Below, piece after piece: positions 53,504-63,218 of a stretch of 64,000 nt of DNA. Each line of letters opens with the position of its first letter. The first letter of the stretch is position 1. The stretch is taken from positions 1 to 64,000 of the forward strand of contig JADJKL010000001.1 in NCBI GenBank assembly GCA_016706055.1, in the 5' to 3' direction. Origin of the DNA: Chitinophagaceae bacterium. Lineage in GTDB: Bacteria; Bacteroidota; Bacteroidia; Chitinophagales; Chitinophagaceae. The translations under genes were made by a program, and so were the position numbers. Under the pieces are notes generated by a model that worked only from the letters and a program-made list of their open reading frames with translations, was not told where the DNA came from and did not search any database.

Positions 53504-55216
53504 AGGAATAATTTTATTGAGAATTAAACTAAATAGGATTACGCCAAGTGCTCCAATCGGATTTAACCAAAGGAATCCCATTTTGAAAACTCCCACTTTG
53601 GTTAATATAAAAACAGTCAGCACCAAAACCTCTGCTAGCACAGCACCCCAGAAAACAACATGACCGCTTTTAATATTTTTAAATATAAACGCAACAAGAA
53701 ATACACCAAGTATTACACCATAGAAAAGAGAGCCCAATACATTTACCGCTTCAATTAAACTGTTGCCGACATTATAAGTAAACATCGCAACGATAATGCA
53801 AAAGATTCCCCATGCCAATGTATATTTCTTTGAAAGCTTATATTCCTGCTCCTCAGTATCTTTTTTCTTTGTGAACCTTCTATGAAAGTCAATCATTGTA
53901 CAAGATGCCAGTGAATTAATAGCAGCCGCAATACTTCCCCATGATGCGAGAAAAATAATAGCTATCAACAAACCTACAAGACCAACCGGGAGATTGTCCA
54001 CTACAAAACGAAGGAAGATATAATTCGTATCGTTGTTATCACCTCCTACTTCTTTTGAACTTAACCAACCTTTTACTGAACTTCTTAAACTGTCAGATTG
54101 TTTTTGTAGCCCTTCCAATCTATCCATTGAAGTAGCTTTTGCATCTTTATCATTTATGTCAGAAGCAGCAGAATAATCAACTACCGCTTTTTGTTTTAAG
54201 GCAGTAATGGCTTCATACTGTGTAGTTGCAATTGCCAACGAGTCTTTATACACAGAAGATTCCAGCTTTTTCAACTGCACATCATTAAAAAATATCGGCG
54301 CTTTATTGAATTGATAAAAAGAAAAGACCAAAACTCCAATCAATAAAATACCAAACTGCATTGGTATTTTTACAAAGCCATTCATCAATAATCCCATGCG
54401 GGATTGCTTTAATGACTTAGCAGTAAGATAACGGCCAACCTGCGACTGATCTGTTCCAAAATAAGAAAGTGCCAAAAAGAATCCACCAATTAAACCGCTA
54501 AACAAATTATATTGATCACTCCAGTTAAATTTTCCGTTTTCAAATCCCGTTGTAATTACATTCAGCTTACCCATTTTACCACTTACTTCTAAGGCATCTG
54601 TAAAGCTCACATTGTCCGGCAACATATTCACCACCATATAAGCCGCCAGAAACATACCTGTAAAAATGATAATGAGTTGTAGCTGCTGTGTGTATGCCAC
54701 TGCTTTGGCTCCACCACTCATTGTATAAATAATAAGCAAGCCACCCATTAATATATTCGTGTAATAAATATTCCAGCCAAACAATGAAGAAAGAATTATC
54801 GAAGGAGCAAATACACTGATACCAGTTGACAGACCTCTTTGCAATAAGAAAAGAAACGATGTAAGAGTTCTTGTTTTACTATCAAACCGATTCTCTAAAT
54901 ATTCGTAAGCTGTATAAACTTTTAAGCGACTGAATATTGGAACGAAAAAAATACAGATGACAATCATCGCCAATGGAAGACCAAAATAATATTGAACGAA
55001 CCGCATTCCATCTGTGTAAGCTTGTCCCGGTGCTGAAAGAAAAGTAATGGCACTGGCTTGTGTACCCATGATGCTTAATAACACCAATCCCCAAGGAAGA
55101 CTTCGGTTGGATAAAAAATAACCATCGAGATTGCGGGTAGTACGACTTTTATATAATCCGTAGGAAATAATGCAGAGCAATGTTCCAATTAATACTATCC
55201 AATCAATCTGGCTCAT
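53483..55216 (-). CDS. sodium:solute symporter (SSS family)
   Basis: A 577-residue inner-membrane transporter with about 13 or 14 helices. The first helices carry GQAYTDGMRFVQYYFGLPLA and the LSIMGTQASAITFLSAPG segment of the sodium-site region, and the middle has MSGGAKAVAYTQQLQLIIIF, both typical of the SSS family. A long cytoplasmic or periplasmic insert (about 305-385) is rich in charged residues. Substrates of family members are sugars, amino acids, nucleosides or acids. Its ATG overlaps the stop of the tiny upstream gene (ATGA), so translation is coupled. The end overlaps the terminator. Confidence 0.93.
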   Translation of the reverse strand: MSQIDWIVLIGTLLCIISYGLYKSRTTRNLDGYFLSNRSLPWGLVLLSIMGTQASAITFLSAPGQAYTDGMRFVQYYFGLPLAMIVICIFFVPIFSRLKVYTAYEYLENRFDSKTRTLTSFLFLLQRGLSTGISVFAPSIILSSLFGWNIYYTNILMGGLLIIYTMSGGAKAVAYTQQLQLIIIFTGMFLAAYMVVNMLPDNVSFTDALEVSGKMGKLNVITTGFENGKFNWSDQYNLFSGLIGGFFLALSYFGTDQSQVGRYLTAKSLKQSRMGLLMNGFVKIPMQFGILLIGVLVFSFYQFNKAPIFFNDVQLKKLESSVYKDSLAIATTQYEAITALKQKAVVDYSAASDINDKDAKATSMDRLEGLQKQSDSLRSSVKGWLSSKEVGGDNNDTNYIFLRFVVDNLPVGLVGLLIAIIFLASWGSIAAAINSLASCTMIDFHRRFTKKKDTEEQEYKLSKKYTLAWGIFCIIVAMFTYNVGNSLIEAVNVLGSLFYGVILGVFLVAFIFKNIKSGHVVFWGAVLAEVLVLTVFILTKVGVFKMGFLWLNPIGALGVILFSLILNKIIPKKIVLN

Positions 55217-55338
55217 GCAAATCGTTTAGTGAACAAATAAAATAATACGATTAACAAAACCAGGAAAAGAATCAAGGAAAAATACCAGCCTTTCCAGCTT
55301 CTAAAAAATGGTGCTTTATCGTTTTCAGTTTCCTGCAT
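55213..55338 (-). CDS. 41-residue single-helix membrane protein
   Basis: A tiny gene upstream of the symporter. The product of 41 residues has a short polar head (MQETENDKAPFFRSWKGW), one transmembrane helix (about 19-36, FSLILFLVLLIVLFYLF) and a basic end (TKRFA). Its TGA overlaps the symporter ATG by the sequence ATGA. Position, overlap and topology suggest an accessory or regulatory subunit of the symporter. No family is recognised. Confidence 0.75.
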   Translation of the reverse strand: MQETENDKAPFFRSWKGWYFSLILFLVLLIVLFYLFTKRFA

Positions 55339-55341
55339 AAT

Positions 55342-55518
55342 TTATTTACGGGTTGTTCGCAGCCATCCTGTAAAAACAATCGCTATTCCCAACACCAGAC
55401 CAATCAGTAATCCAATTCTTACTTTCTTTATTAATACACCAATTACTAATCCTAATATAATGGCAAAAATAAATGCCATTTCTCCTCTTTTTACATCTGG
55501 CTTTTTATCTTGTGGCAT
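55342..55518 (-). CDS. 58-residue two-helix membrane protein
   Basis: A short gene between the PIG-L hydrolase and the 41-residue gene. It starts MPQDKKPDVKRGEMAFIFAI, and has two closely spaced helices (about 14-29 and 33-50) and a basic end (WLRTTRK). Its ATG overlaps the hydrolase stop (TAATG), and its stop is three bases from the next start. The chain of overlaps suggests one polycistronic message with coupled translation. Function unknown; a small accessory membrane protein. Confidence 0.75.
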   Translation of the reverse strand: MPQDKKPDVKRGEMAFIFAIILGLVIGVLIKKVRIGLLIGLVLGIAIVFTGWLRTTRK

Positions 55519-58013
55519 TAAAATCCTTTTTTCTTATTCAATGCAATCAGGTTTGCTAACAATCTATAAGCTCCTGGCACACCAGCAGGCAATTCCCGGA
55601 AGAAAACGATGCCTGTATAACTAAAATAACCTTTGCCATGCTTTGCAATAATTAAGCTTCCTTCATCCAGTTTTTCTCCTGCATCATTCATTGCAAAGAT
55701 TGTTTCAAACTTATCTTTATCCCAATTGGATGCATGATAAATACTTCTTTCCTGTATCCATCCTTTAAAGTCTTCTTCTGTTATTTTATTGGGAAAATTC
55801 ATTACCTGATGCTGCGGTTTTAAAAAAGTAACGGCTGCATTCTCATCAGTAACTCTGGTTCTGGAAATATCGAAATCATATGGACCAATCTTCTGGCTTA
55901 CCGGACCAACACGGTTGCTGGTATTATACTGTACAATTACATTACCGCCATCTTCAACATATTTCATCAACTTATTATAATATTTACTCATCCAGTCATT
56001 CGTATTATAAGCTCTTACACCTGTAATAATTGCATCGAATTTATCCAACCCATTTCTCGCCATTTCTTTTTCTGTCAACAAAGTAACTTCGTAACCCATT
56101 TGCTCCAATGCTTCAGGCACTTTATCTCCAGCCCCAACTATATAACCAATTCTTTTATTATAGGTTTTAACATCAATCTGAATCAGGTTGCTTGACGCTT
56201 CTTTAAAGTAGGTAATGTATGGAATATGATTATAGGAAATAACATTTTTCTTTCCAGCAAAAATTTCTTTATTACTCTTACGTACAGTAAGCGAAATAGT
56301 TTCTTTACGGCTTAACCCTTTCTCTTTGGGACGAAAATATGCAGATGCATAGTTGTTATTATTTGCCCATGTCCCATAACTAAAACTACTTCGCTCAGCA
56401 AACCAGCCATTTGGGTATTTAAATAAAACATTATACACAGACGAATCTTTCAAATTTGATTTGAAATACACTTGTGATCTTGCTGCACTATCATTTATTG
56501 AAAAATTATTATCGTTAACAAAATTAAATTCAACTGGCGGCAAAACTACCAACGGCTCGTACAACTCTCCTCTTACAGGATCTGTGAATTTATATTTAAC
56601 AGGCACAGAAAAGTTAAACAACTCACCATATACATTTACTCCAACATTAGCTACAAAAGACGGGCTTACATCTGGTTGCCCAATCAACAATTGGTCAGTA
56701 ACATTAAAATATCCATCTTCCATTTTATTTGCTAACCAATACGGCTGTGTAATCGGCTTATCGGTAGTAACAGAAAGTGTTTTAGAGAAATTCAGGTTAC
56801 GATTTGGTTCCAATTTTTTAGAAAATGTAGAATCAAAATCATCAACCGCAACTTTTTGAAGTGTAGCATCTGTACCTAAGCGGTTATTAAATGAGAAATT
56901 AATTTTTATTGAATCTGTCTGTACAGCAAATTGTTGCGATGTTGTTGCATCCAAAAACAAACCACTGCATTGGGCAATCAATTCTTCTACTTCTTTTAAT
57001 TTCTTATCTCTCCAACTTCCGGGAGCTAGAGCAAACATTGACTTGTGCAGTTTTACCAGGCTTTCAACAGATTTGTCAGGATGCAACAAATCAAAAGCAG
57101 CAGCAATATCATTAATCATTTTTTCAATAGAGGTTCCTCCATCAACTTTACTCCATGATAGATTTACACCATCTAATATATCTTTTGACGGTCTATCGCC
57201 TTTAGTTGTACTGAAATATTCCAATTGCTCACCCCTTGTTGCAGCTGAACCAAAACCCTGACTTTTATGATTACTTCTGCTCTCCGCAGCTATTTCGCCA
57301 TAACTTTTTCCCAGTAATGGATTATATCCACCCACATCAATTTTTAACTGATCGTCTCTCGTTGTATTGTTGCCTCCAAAATTGAATGTATTCCACATTA
57401 TCCTTTTCACTTGCCACGGTTTTACATATTTCAATTGTTCTGGAAAACGGTTTGGATTTGCTGCTGCTTCAAAAGCTTCATTGGCTAAAATGGCTGAAGC
57501 CGTATGATGACCATGACCACCTTCGCCTGTTGTAGGAAACCTTGTAACAATCACATCTGGTTGAAACTTTCTTATCACCCACACCACATCACTCAATATT
57601 TTTTCTTTGTTCCATTTATTAAAAGTTTCTTCTGGTGTTTTTGAATAACCAAAATCATATGCTCTTGTAAAAAATTGTTCGCCGCCATCTGTTCTTCTGG
57701 CAGATAATAATTCCTGTGTTCTTATTAATCCCAACTCAATACCTTGCTCATCTCCTATTAAATTTTGACCGCCATCACCTCTTGTCATAGATAGATAACC
57801 AGTACGTAACATTCTGTCCTTGGAGAGATAAGCGATCAGTCTTGTATTTTCATCGTCCGGATGTGCCGCAAGGTATAGCACCGAACCCAGCACATTTAAT
57901 TTGCGGATAGCAAGGTACATATCAGCAGAAGTCCAACTTGGAGGAGTTTGCGAATAAATACTTCCACTAAAAGAAATTATGGATATTAAAACGAGCAGGA
58001 CAAATTTCTTCAT
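55518..58013 (-). CDS. secreted PIG-L family deacetylase, large form
   Basis: An 831-residue exported hydrolase. After the signal peptide (1-21, ending SIYSQ) comes a PIG-L N-acetyl-sugar deacetylase domain (about 35-300) with the metal motif AAHPDDENT and the second motif GEGGHGHHTAS. The long middle portion is beta-rich, and the end (about 640-831, IGYIVGAGDKVPEALEQMGY, NVIVQYNTSNRVGP) looks like a glutamine-amidotransferase-like Rossmann domain. This layout is typical of Bacteroidota catabolic PIG-L proteins acting on N-acetylated glycans. The ATG at 58013 begins the signal. Upstream M14 peptidase gene is separated by a terminator. Confidence 0.9.
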   Translation of the reverse strand: MKKFVLLVLISIISFSGSIYSQTPPSWTSADMYLAIRKLNVLGSVLYLAAHPDDENTRLIAYLSKDRMLRTGYLSMTRGDGGQNLIGDEQGIELGLIRTQELLSARRTDGGEQFFTRAYDFGYSKTPEETFNKWNKEKILSDVVWVIRKFQPDVIVTRFPTTGEGGHGHHTASAILANEAFEAAANPNRFPEQLKYVKPWQVKRIMWNTFNFGGNNTTRDDQLKIDVGGYNPLLGKSYGEIAAESRSNHKSQGFGSAATRGEQLEYFSTTKGDRPSKDILDGVNLSWSKVDGGTSIEKMINDIAAAFDLLHPDKSVESLVKLHKSMFALAPGSWRDKKLKEVEELIAQCSGLFLDATTSQQFAVQTDSIKINFSFNNRLGTDATLQKVAVDDFDSTFSKKLEPNRNLNFSKTLSVTTDKPITQPYWLANKMEDGYFNVTDQLLIGQPDVSPSFVANVGVNVYGELFNFSVPVKYKFTDPVRGELYEPLVVLPPVEFNFVNDNNFSINDSAARSQVYFKSNLKDSSVYNVLFKYPNGWFAERSSFSYGTWANNNNYASAYFRPKEKGLSRKETISLTVRKSNKEIFAGKKNVISYNHIPYITYFKEASSNLIQIDVKTYNKRIGYIVGAGDKVPEALEQMGYEVTLLTEKEMARNGLDKFDAIITGVRAYNTNDWMSKYYNKLMKYVEDGGNVIVQYNTSNRVGPVSQKIGPYDFDISRTRVTDENAAVTFLKPQHQVMNFPNKITEEDFKGWIQERSIYHASNWDKDKFETIFAMNDAGEKLDEGSLIIAKHGKGYFSYTGIVFFRELPAGVPGAYRLLANLIALNKKKGF

Positions 58014-58074
58014 TATAAAAAGATTATTCAGCGAATATACTGTTTGTTGAAAAAGCAGCCTTAACCATTTAAAT

Positions 58075-58103
58075 AAAAAAGCCTGTTTTAACAACAGGCT
58101 TTT
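58075..58103 (-). terminator. terminator between the M14 and PIG-L genes
   Basis: Stem AAAAGCCTGTT/AACAGGCTTTT around TTTAC (58077-58103), with a T tract on the minus strand opposite the A run at 58075-58080. It may only partly stop transcription into the PIG-L gene. Confidence 0.8.
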
Positions 58104-58124
58104 ACATAATATTATTAAAACGAA

Positions 58125-60650
58125 CTATTGACCTACAAAAAACACCGCATTACACAACATCAACTTCCCATTCTCCCAAAAATTACGGAACATAATATTA
58201 TCTGTTAAATAGGTAACTGAACCACCTCCCATTTGTTGCACCCCAAATATGAGTCCATCATGTAATTTTTCTTTTAGTTTAGAACCAACAAATCCAGCTA
58301 TCTGGTTATCTTTTTTTATAACACCTACATTCCAGCCATCTTTGATGAATTCATAAACATTATCATCCATTTTTAATGTATAATAATAATTAGGATAACC
58401 ATATGCCAACGGATGTGTATTGTCCATCTCCACTTTGTAAATGGAACCCGGTGTAACGTTTGGAATATAATCTCTTTCTCTGTCCTCAAATTTTTTCAAT
58501 ATTTCATAAGATACTTTTTCATTCTTATCATCTTTTTTATCTTCCTCTTCGCCCTTTTTCATTTTAATACCAAATTCTGCTTTGGCCAATACACTAACAG
58601 CATTTTCCAACGCAATTAGTCTTCCTCCCTTACTAACCCAATTTTTTAGCGGCTCAGCTTTTGCTTTATCACTTAGAAAACGGTAATTACCATCTGGCAT
58701 AATTAATACATCCACTTCGTTCCATTTGATTCTGCCAATAACATCTAGGTTTACCAGTGTGATTGGAAAATCAATTTGCTGCTCAAAGAAATGCCATATC
58801 TCTCCTGCCGCATTTGAATTAACACCTTCGCCTGTCAGCAAATAAACTCTGGGTGCTTTAAATGCATGCACTTTTGGACTTCCAAAATCAGCTCCTTTAT
58901 CAACAAATCCGGTTTGAACAGGAAACAATTGTGTATTATTTGCATTAGCAATTTTTTTAATCAAAGGCATTAAGTTGTTGCCAAACGAATTATTTCCTGT
59001 TTTCAAAATAATAACCGCACCACTCTCAAATTTATTACCATTTACTTCAAAAGGACTTTCTGCATAACGAAGTAAAATTCCTTTTTGTAATAATTGTCCT
59101 ACTGTTTTTGCTGTTTGTACTCCATCCCATGGTATTACATAGCCGTATGAAGTTTCTGCATTTTCTGCAGTTACTTTATTAATAGTGCCGCTTCCATTTA
59201 TTTTTTCACGGCTGGCAAAACCTTCTAAGCCGTAGGCGTATGGTAATGCCCAAGCCGTTATATCATAGGTAACAGAATCGACCAATTTGCTTTTGGGTTC
59301 AAACAATACTTTTACCATTGCCGATCTCGGCTGCAAAGCACTTATCACAATATCATTATTAAAAGAAAAAGATTCTTCTTTACCAGAATTAAAACTGTAT
59401 CCTTTGCCAGAGCCGGTGCCGAGTCCATATTGAATACCATTCTTACTTAGCAAATCAAGAAAAGATTCAATCCGTTCTTTATCTTTTTTATTATTTCTGA
59501 TTACATACGATTTATATTCTCCAACTCCGGATGACACGGCTTCATTAAAATATTTTCGGAATTCTTTTACCAGTTTGCCATTATTGACTGATGAAACTTC
59601 AATCGTACTTAACGATGTAGTGAAATGATGATTGGCTCTGTCAAACAATGTCAACGTATCACCATCTGCTTTAATAGCAGTACTGCCGCCCATACTATGT
59701 CCAGCCTGCTCATAAGTCATGCCGATTGCACCATTATACGTAGGCCATGTATCTCCGTAAGAAGGATAAAAAAGATCAAACACTTCTTTGGTGAAATAAA
59801 GCCAACTATTGGCATCAAAATATTTTGCATGATTTTTCCCAATCATTGTCTGAAAATCTCTTTGCCAGGGAGTAATCACTTCATGAAAAGGCTGAGCAGC
59901 TGGAGCAAAATAATATGGGTTATTTATAAACTGCTCATGAAAATCCACATGCACTTGTGGCATCCATTCATTATATACTTTAATACGTTGGCGGCTTTCA
60001 ATCTGTGTTTGCCATGCCCAATCTCTGTTCAAATCAAAATTATAATGATTTGTTCTACCGCCTGGCCATGGTTCATTATGTTCTCTTGCAATCAACTGAG
60101 GATTGGCATTTTTCCCTACAACAGAATTAAACCAATTCACATAACGGTCTCTGCCATCCGGGTTAACGCATGGATCCATTATTACCACAGTATTTTGCAG
60201 CCAGTTTTTTGTTTTTGTATTCGAAGGATCTACCAAAGCCCAAATCGTCATCAATGCTGCTTCGGAGCTTGAAGTTTCATTTCCATGCACATTATAACTT
60301 AGCCAGACAATGTCCGGTATATTTTCTTCTTTTGGTGCGGCTTTATCTTTAGCAATATTTGCCAACCGCAGATTATTCATACGTATCTGTTCAAGGTTAT
60401 TGATATTATCCCCAGATGAGATAAAGGCTAACAAGAGTGGACGGCCTTCATTGGTTACACCATACTGCTGCAGTTTCATCATGCTTGATGCATTGGCAGC
60501 CACATGATTAAAATAATTTACAATCTTCCAATGTGGTGTAAACTGACTTCCGATCTTATATCCCAAAAATTCTTCAGGTGATTTTAGCTGCGCAGAAACA
60601 GCCGTGGTAATTAAAATCGTAACAAGAAAAATAAAAGTTTTTAAACGCAT
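58125..60650 (-). CDS. secreted M14 family zinc carboxypeptidase
   Basis: An 841-residue exported metallopeptidase with signal peptide 1-20 (ending VSAQ). Zinc is bound by HGNE (HxxE) in WLSYNVHGNETSSSEAAL near residue 120 and the third ligand His in MPQVHVDFHEQ; the general-base Glu is likely in IGMTYEQAGHSMGG. A large C-terminal part (about 400-841) includes a GATase1-like fold (VDVLIMPDGNYRF, GGRLIALEN). The family removes C-terminal residues or peptidoglycan amino acids. It is the first gene of the minus-strand group with the PIG-L hydrolase and symporter. Confidence 0.92.
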   Translation of the reverse strand: MRLKTFIFLVTILITTAVSAQLKSPEEFLGYKIGSQFTPHWKIVNYFNHVAANASSMMKLQQYGVTNEGRPLLLAFISSGDNINNLEQIRMNNLRLANIAKDKAAPKEENIPDIVWLSYNVHGNETSSSEAALMTIWALVDPSNTKTKNWLQNTVVIMDPCVNPDGRDRYVNWFNSVVGKNANPQLIAREHNEPWPGGRTNHYNFDLNRDWAWQTQIESRQRIKVYNEWMPQVHVDFHEQFINNPYYFAPAAQPFHEVITPWQRDFQTMIGKNHAKYFDANSWLYFTKEVFDLFYPSYGDTWPTYNGAIGMTYEQAGHSMGGSTAIKADGDTLTLFDRANHHFTTSLSTIEVSSVNNGKLVKEFRKYFNEAVSSGVGEYKSYVIRNNKKDKERIESFLDLLSKNGIQYGLGTGSGKGYSFNSGKEESFSFNNDIVISALQPRSAMVKVLFEPKSKLVDSVTYDITAWALPYAYGLEGFASREKINGSGTINKVTAENAETSYGYVIPWDGVQTAKTVGQLLQKGILLRYAESPFEVNGNKFESGAVIILKTGNNSFGNNLMPLIKKIANANNTQLFPVQTGFVDKGADFGSPKVHAFKAPRVYLLTGEGVNSNAAGEIWHFFEQQIDFPITLVNLDVIGRIKWNEVDVLIMPDGNYRFLSDKAKAEPLKNWVSKGGRLIALENAVSVLAKAEFGIKMKKGEEEDKKDDKNEKVSYEILKKFEDRERDYIPNVTPGSIYKVEMDNTHPLAYGYPNYYYTLKMDDNVYEFIKDGWNVGVIKKDNQIAGFVGSKLKEKLHDGLIFGVQQMGGGSVTYLTDNIMFRNFWENGKLMLCNAVFFVGQ

Positions 60651-60758
60651 AGTATAGTTTTAAAGTTGAAAGTTAACAAAGGACAACCGATTTCCCATTT
60701 TTATTGCTGCGTCGAAAATGAGCATATTTATGTAGTTTTAATTCTCTAAAAATTACAG

Positions 60759-62480
60759 ATGAAAAAATTAATTGTTGCATTAATCTGCATTTCACCTTTA
60801 TTACTATCCTGCAATGTCCAAAAGAAAAATTCAGTTGCTGCAGAAATAAATCCGTTTAGCTATACTAGTTCTAAGAAAGTGATTGCAGAAAATGGTGCAG
60901 TCGTTTCTGCACATCCGCTTGCAAGTAAAGTAGGAGTTGCCATTTTAAAAATGGGAGGCAATGCTGTAGATGCGGCTATTGCAACACAATTAGCATTGGC
61001 CGTTGTTTATCCCGCTGCAGGCAATATTGGTGGTGGCGGTTTTTTGGTTGGCCGGTTAAGTAATGGCGAATTAATTTCTATTGATTACCGGGAAAAAGCT
61101 CCCGGCTCAGCCACCAGAGATATGTATATTGATGAAACAGGAAAAGCAAGAACTGATCTAAGCCAAAATGGCCATCTTGCTGGTGGTGTTCCGGGCACAG
61201 TGTCTGGCTTATTTACTTCGCATAAATATGGAAAACTTCCTTTTTCAACATTAATTCAGCCAGCTATTGACCTTGCTGAAAAAGGATTTGCTATTACTTC
61301 TGGCGAAGCCCGGACTTTTAATAGCATACAGGAAAGTTTAAAGAAGTATAATTCAGTAATGCCTGCTTTTGTAAAACAAACTCCCTGGAAAGAAGGTGAT
61401 ACATTAATTCAAACTGATCTTGCCAATACATTAAAAAGAATTCAGAAAAATGGCGCAGCCGGATTCTACGAAGGAGAAACAGCCAATTTGATAGTGGCCG
61501 AAATGAAAAGAGGTAATGGAATAATATCATTGGAAGATTTAAAAAACTACAAAGCAAAACCAAGAACTCCACAGGTATTTAATTATAAAGGATATAAAAT
61601 AGTTGGAATGGGTATGCCAAGCAGTGGCGGATTATTGATGGCTCAGATGATGAAAATGATTGAAGGCAGAGGAATTGAAAAAATGGGTTTTCATTCTGTG
61701 CAAGCTGTTCAATTAATGACTGAAGTACAAAGAAGAGCTTATGCAGACCGTGCAGAATATATGGGCGATGCCGATCATTACAATGTTCCGGTAGAAATGC
61801 TTTCGAGTGATAAGTATTTGCAAGAAAGAATGAAGAGTTATAAAAGTGATAAAGCAACACCGAGTACCGAAATCAAGCCCCGCATAGACATTGACGCAGA
61901 AAGCGAAGAAACAACACATCTGAGTGTGATAGATAAAGAGGGAAATGCAATTTCTGTTACTACTACATTGAATGGCGGTTTTGGAAGCAAAACGGTAATT
62001 GGCGGTGCAGGATTTTTTTTAAATAATGAAATGGATGATTTCAGTATTAAACCAGGAGTGCCTAATATGTTTGGTGCTGTTGGTGGCGATGCTAATGCTA
62101 TTAAAGCAGGAAAAAGAATGTTGAGTTCGATGACGCCGACATTAGTTTTAAAAGATGACAAACCTTTTATTGTTGTTGGTACACCAGGCGGCACTACTAT
62201 TCCCACACAGGTTTTTGAAACATTGGTGAATATTCTTGAATTTAATATGAGTACGGAAGACGCTGTGTATAAACCAAAATTCCATCATCAATGGTTGCCG
62301 GACAGATTAGATGTAGAAAAAGGATTTCCACAAGCAGTGCGAGATGCTTTGCAAAAAATGGGATACACTATTTATGAAAGAGGAAGCATTGGGCGAACAG
62401 AGATAATAAAAGTATTACCGAATGGAAAGTTTGAAGCTGTAGCAGATAACAGAGGCGAAGATGCAGCTGAAGGCTATTGA
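60759..62480 (+). CDS. ggt: gamma-glutamyltransferase
   Basis: A 573-residue autoprocessing N-terminal nucleophile hydrolase, here a lipoprotein (lipobox LLLSC, Cys18). AENGAVVSAHPLASKVGVAIL, GGNAVDAAIATQLAL and GGGGFLVG form the large-subunit core; the cleavage site and Thr nucleophile are in EETTHLSV (Thr385), followed by ISVTTTLNGGFGSKTV. It hydrolyses or transfers gamma-glutamyl groups from glutathione and similar peptides in the periplasm. It is divergent from the M14 gene, with a 108-base gap. Confidence 0.95.
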   Translation: MKKLIVALICISPLLLSCNVQKKNSVAAEINPFSYTSSKKVIAENGAVVSAHPLASKVGVAILKMGGNAVDAAIATQLALAVVYPAAGNIGGGGFLVGRLSNGELISIDYREKAPGSATRDMYIDETGKARTDLSQNGHLAGGVPGTVSGLFTSHKYGKLPFSTLIQPAIDLAEKGFAITSGEARTFNSIQESLKKYNSVMPAFVKQTPWKEGDTLIQTDLANTLKRIQKNGAAGFYEGETANLIVAEMKRGNGIISLEDLKNYKAKPRTPQVFNYKGYKIVGMGMPSSGGLLMAQMMKMIEGRGIEKMGFHSVQAVQLMTEVQRRAYADRAEYMGDADHYNVPVEMLSSDKYLQERMKSYKSDKATPSTEIKPRIDIDAESEETTHLSVIDKEGNAISVTTTLNGGFGSKTVIGGAGFFLNNEMDDFSIKPGVPNMFGAVGGDANAIKAGKRMLSSMTPTLVLKDDKPFIVVGTPGGTTIPTQVFETLVNILEFNMSTEDAVYKPKFHHQWLPDRLDVEKGFPQAVRDALQKMGYTIYERGSIGRTEIIKVLPNGKFEAVADNRGEDAAEGY

Positions 62481-62495
62481 TTAAATCAAAAGATT

Positions 62496-63047
62496 ATGAG
62501 TTCGCTAAGTAAAGATTTCTTAAACAGTTCAATCCGCAGGTTCAAGTACTACAAAGAACTTGGCGATAAAACATTTGAGCAATTAAATGATTGGGATTTT
62601 CATTATCAGCCTAATGATGAATCCAACAGCATCGCAATCATCATTCAGCATATGGCCGGCAATATGCTCAGCCGCTGGACCAATTTTCTTCAAGAAGACG
62701 GCGAAAAAGAATGGCGGCAAAGGGATGATGAATTTGAGGTACATGAATATTCCAAAGAACAAATAATGGAAGTGTGGGAAAAAGGGTGGCAATGTTTTTT
62801 TGACACAATGGAATCGCTAAAGAAAAAAGACCTTAAGAAAACGGTACATATTCGCAAGGAACCTCTCACAGTTGTTGATGCTATTAACCGCCAGCTTGCC
62901 CATTATCCTTATCATGTGGGGCAAATTATCTACATCGCCAAGATTATAAAAAGCAACAATTGGAAAAGCCTCTCCATACCAAAAGGAAATTCGCAGACTT
63001 ATAATAATTCAGCAGAAATAAAAGACCCTGCAAAGAAGGTCAGCTAA
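62496..63047 (+). CDS. DUF1572 (DinB-like) protein
   Basis: A 183-residue four-helix-bundle protein. It shows the three metal-binding histidines of DinB-like folds (NSIAIIIQHMAGNML, RQLAHYPYHVGQIIYIAK) and the DUF1572 signatures DWDFHYQPNDESNSI and WRQRDDEFE. DinB relatives include thiol S-transferases, but the substrate of DUF1572 proteins is not known. It starts 15 bases after the gamma-glutamyltransferase stop, so both are likely cotranscribed. Confidence 0.92.
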   Translation: MSSLSKDFLNSSIRRFKYYKELGDKTFEQLNDWDFHYQPNDESNSIAIIIQHMAGNMLSRWTNFLQEDGEKEWRQRDDEFEVHEYSKEQIMEVWEKGWQCFFDTMESLKKKDLKKTVHIRKEPLTVVDAINRQLAHYPYHVGQIIYIAKIIKSNNWKSLSIPKGNSQTYNNSAEIKDPAKKVS

Positions 63048-63174
63048 TTTTTTACCCCAACAATTATTACTTTGCTCTTCATTTGAATTCACGGAATATT
63101 ATCTCTATTTTGCGCCACTATCCAACCCAATCCGTTGCGGATTTTGGTTTCATCCTTCTAGAAAAACTATAAAT

Positions 63175-63182
63175 TATTTTTG
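63175..63182 (+). promoter_or_regulatory. promoter -7 element TATTTTTG for the barrel gene
   Basis: TATTTTTG (TAnnTTTG) lies 36 bases before ATG 63219. Confidence 0.45.
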
Positions 63183-63218
63183 CCTAACATTCTCATTTTG
63201 AAGCATTAAAACCTGTAC

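Noticed and set aside
55518..58013. Bacillithiol deacetylase (BshB) with a DinB-type thiol transferase nearby
   Set aside because: This PIG-L protein is secreted and 831 residues long, unlike the small cytosolic BshB; no BshA or BshC is present.
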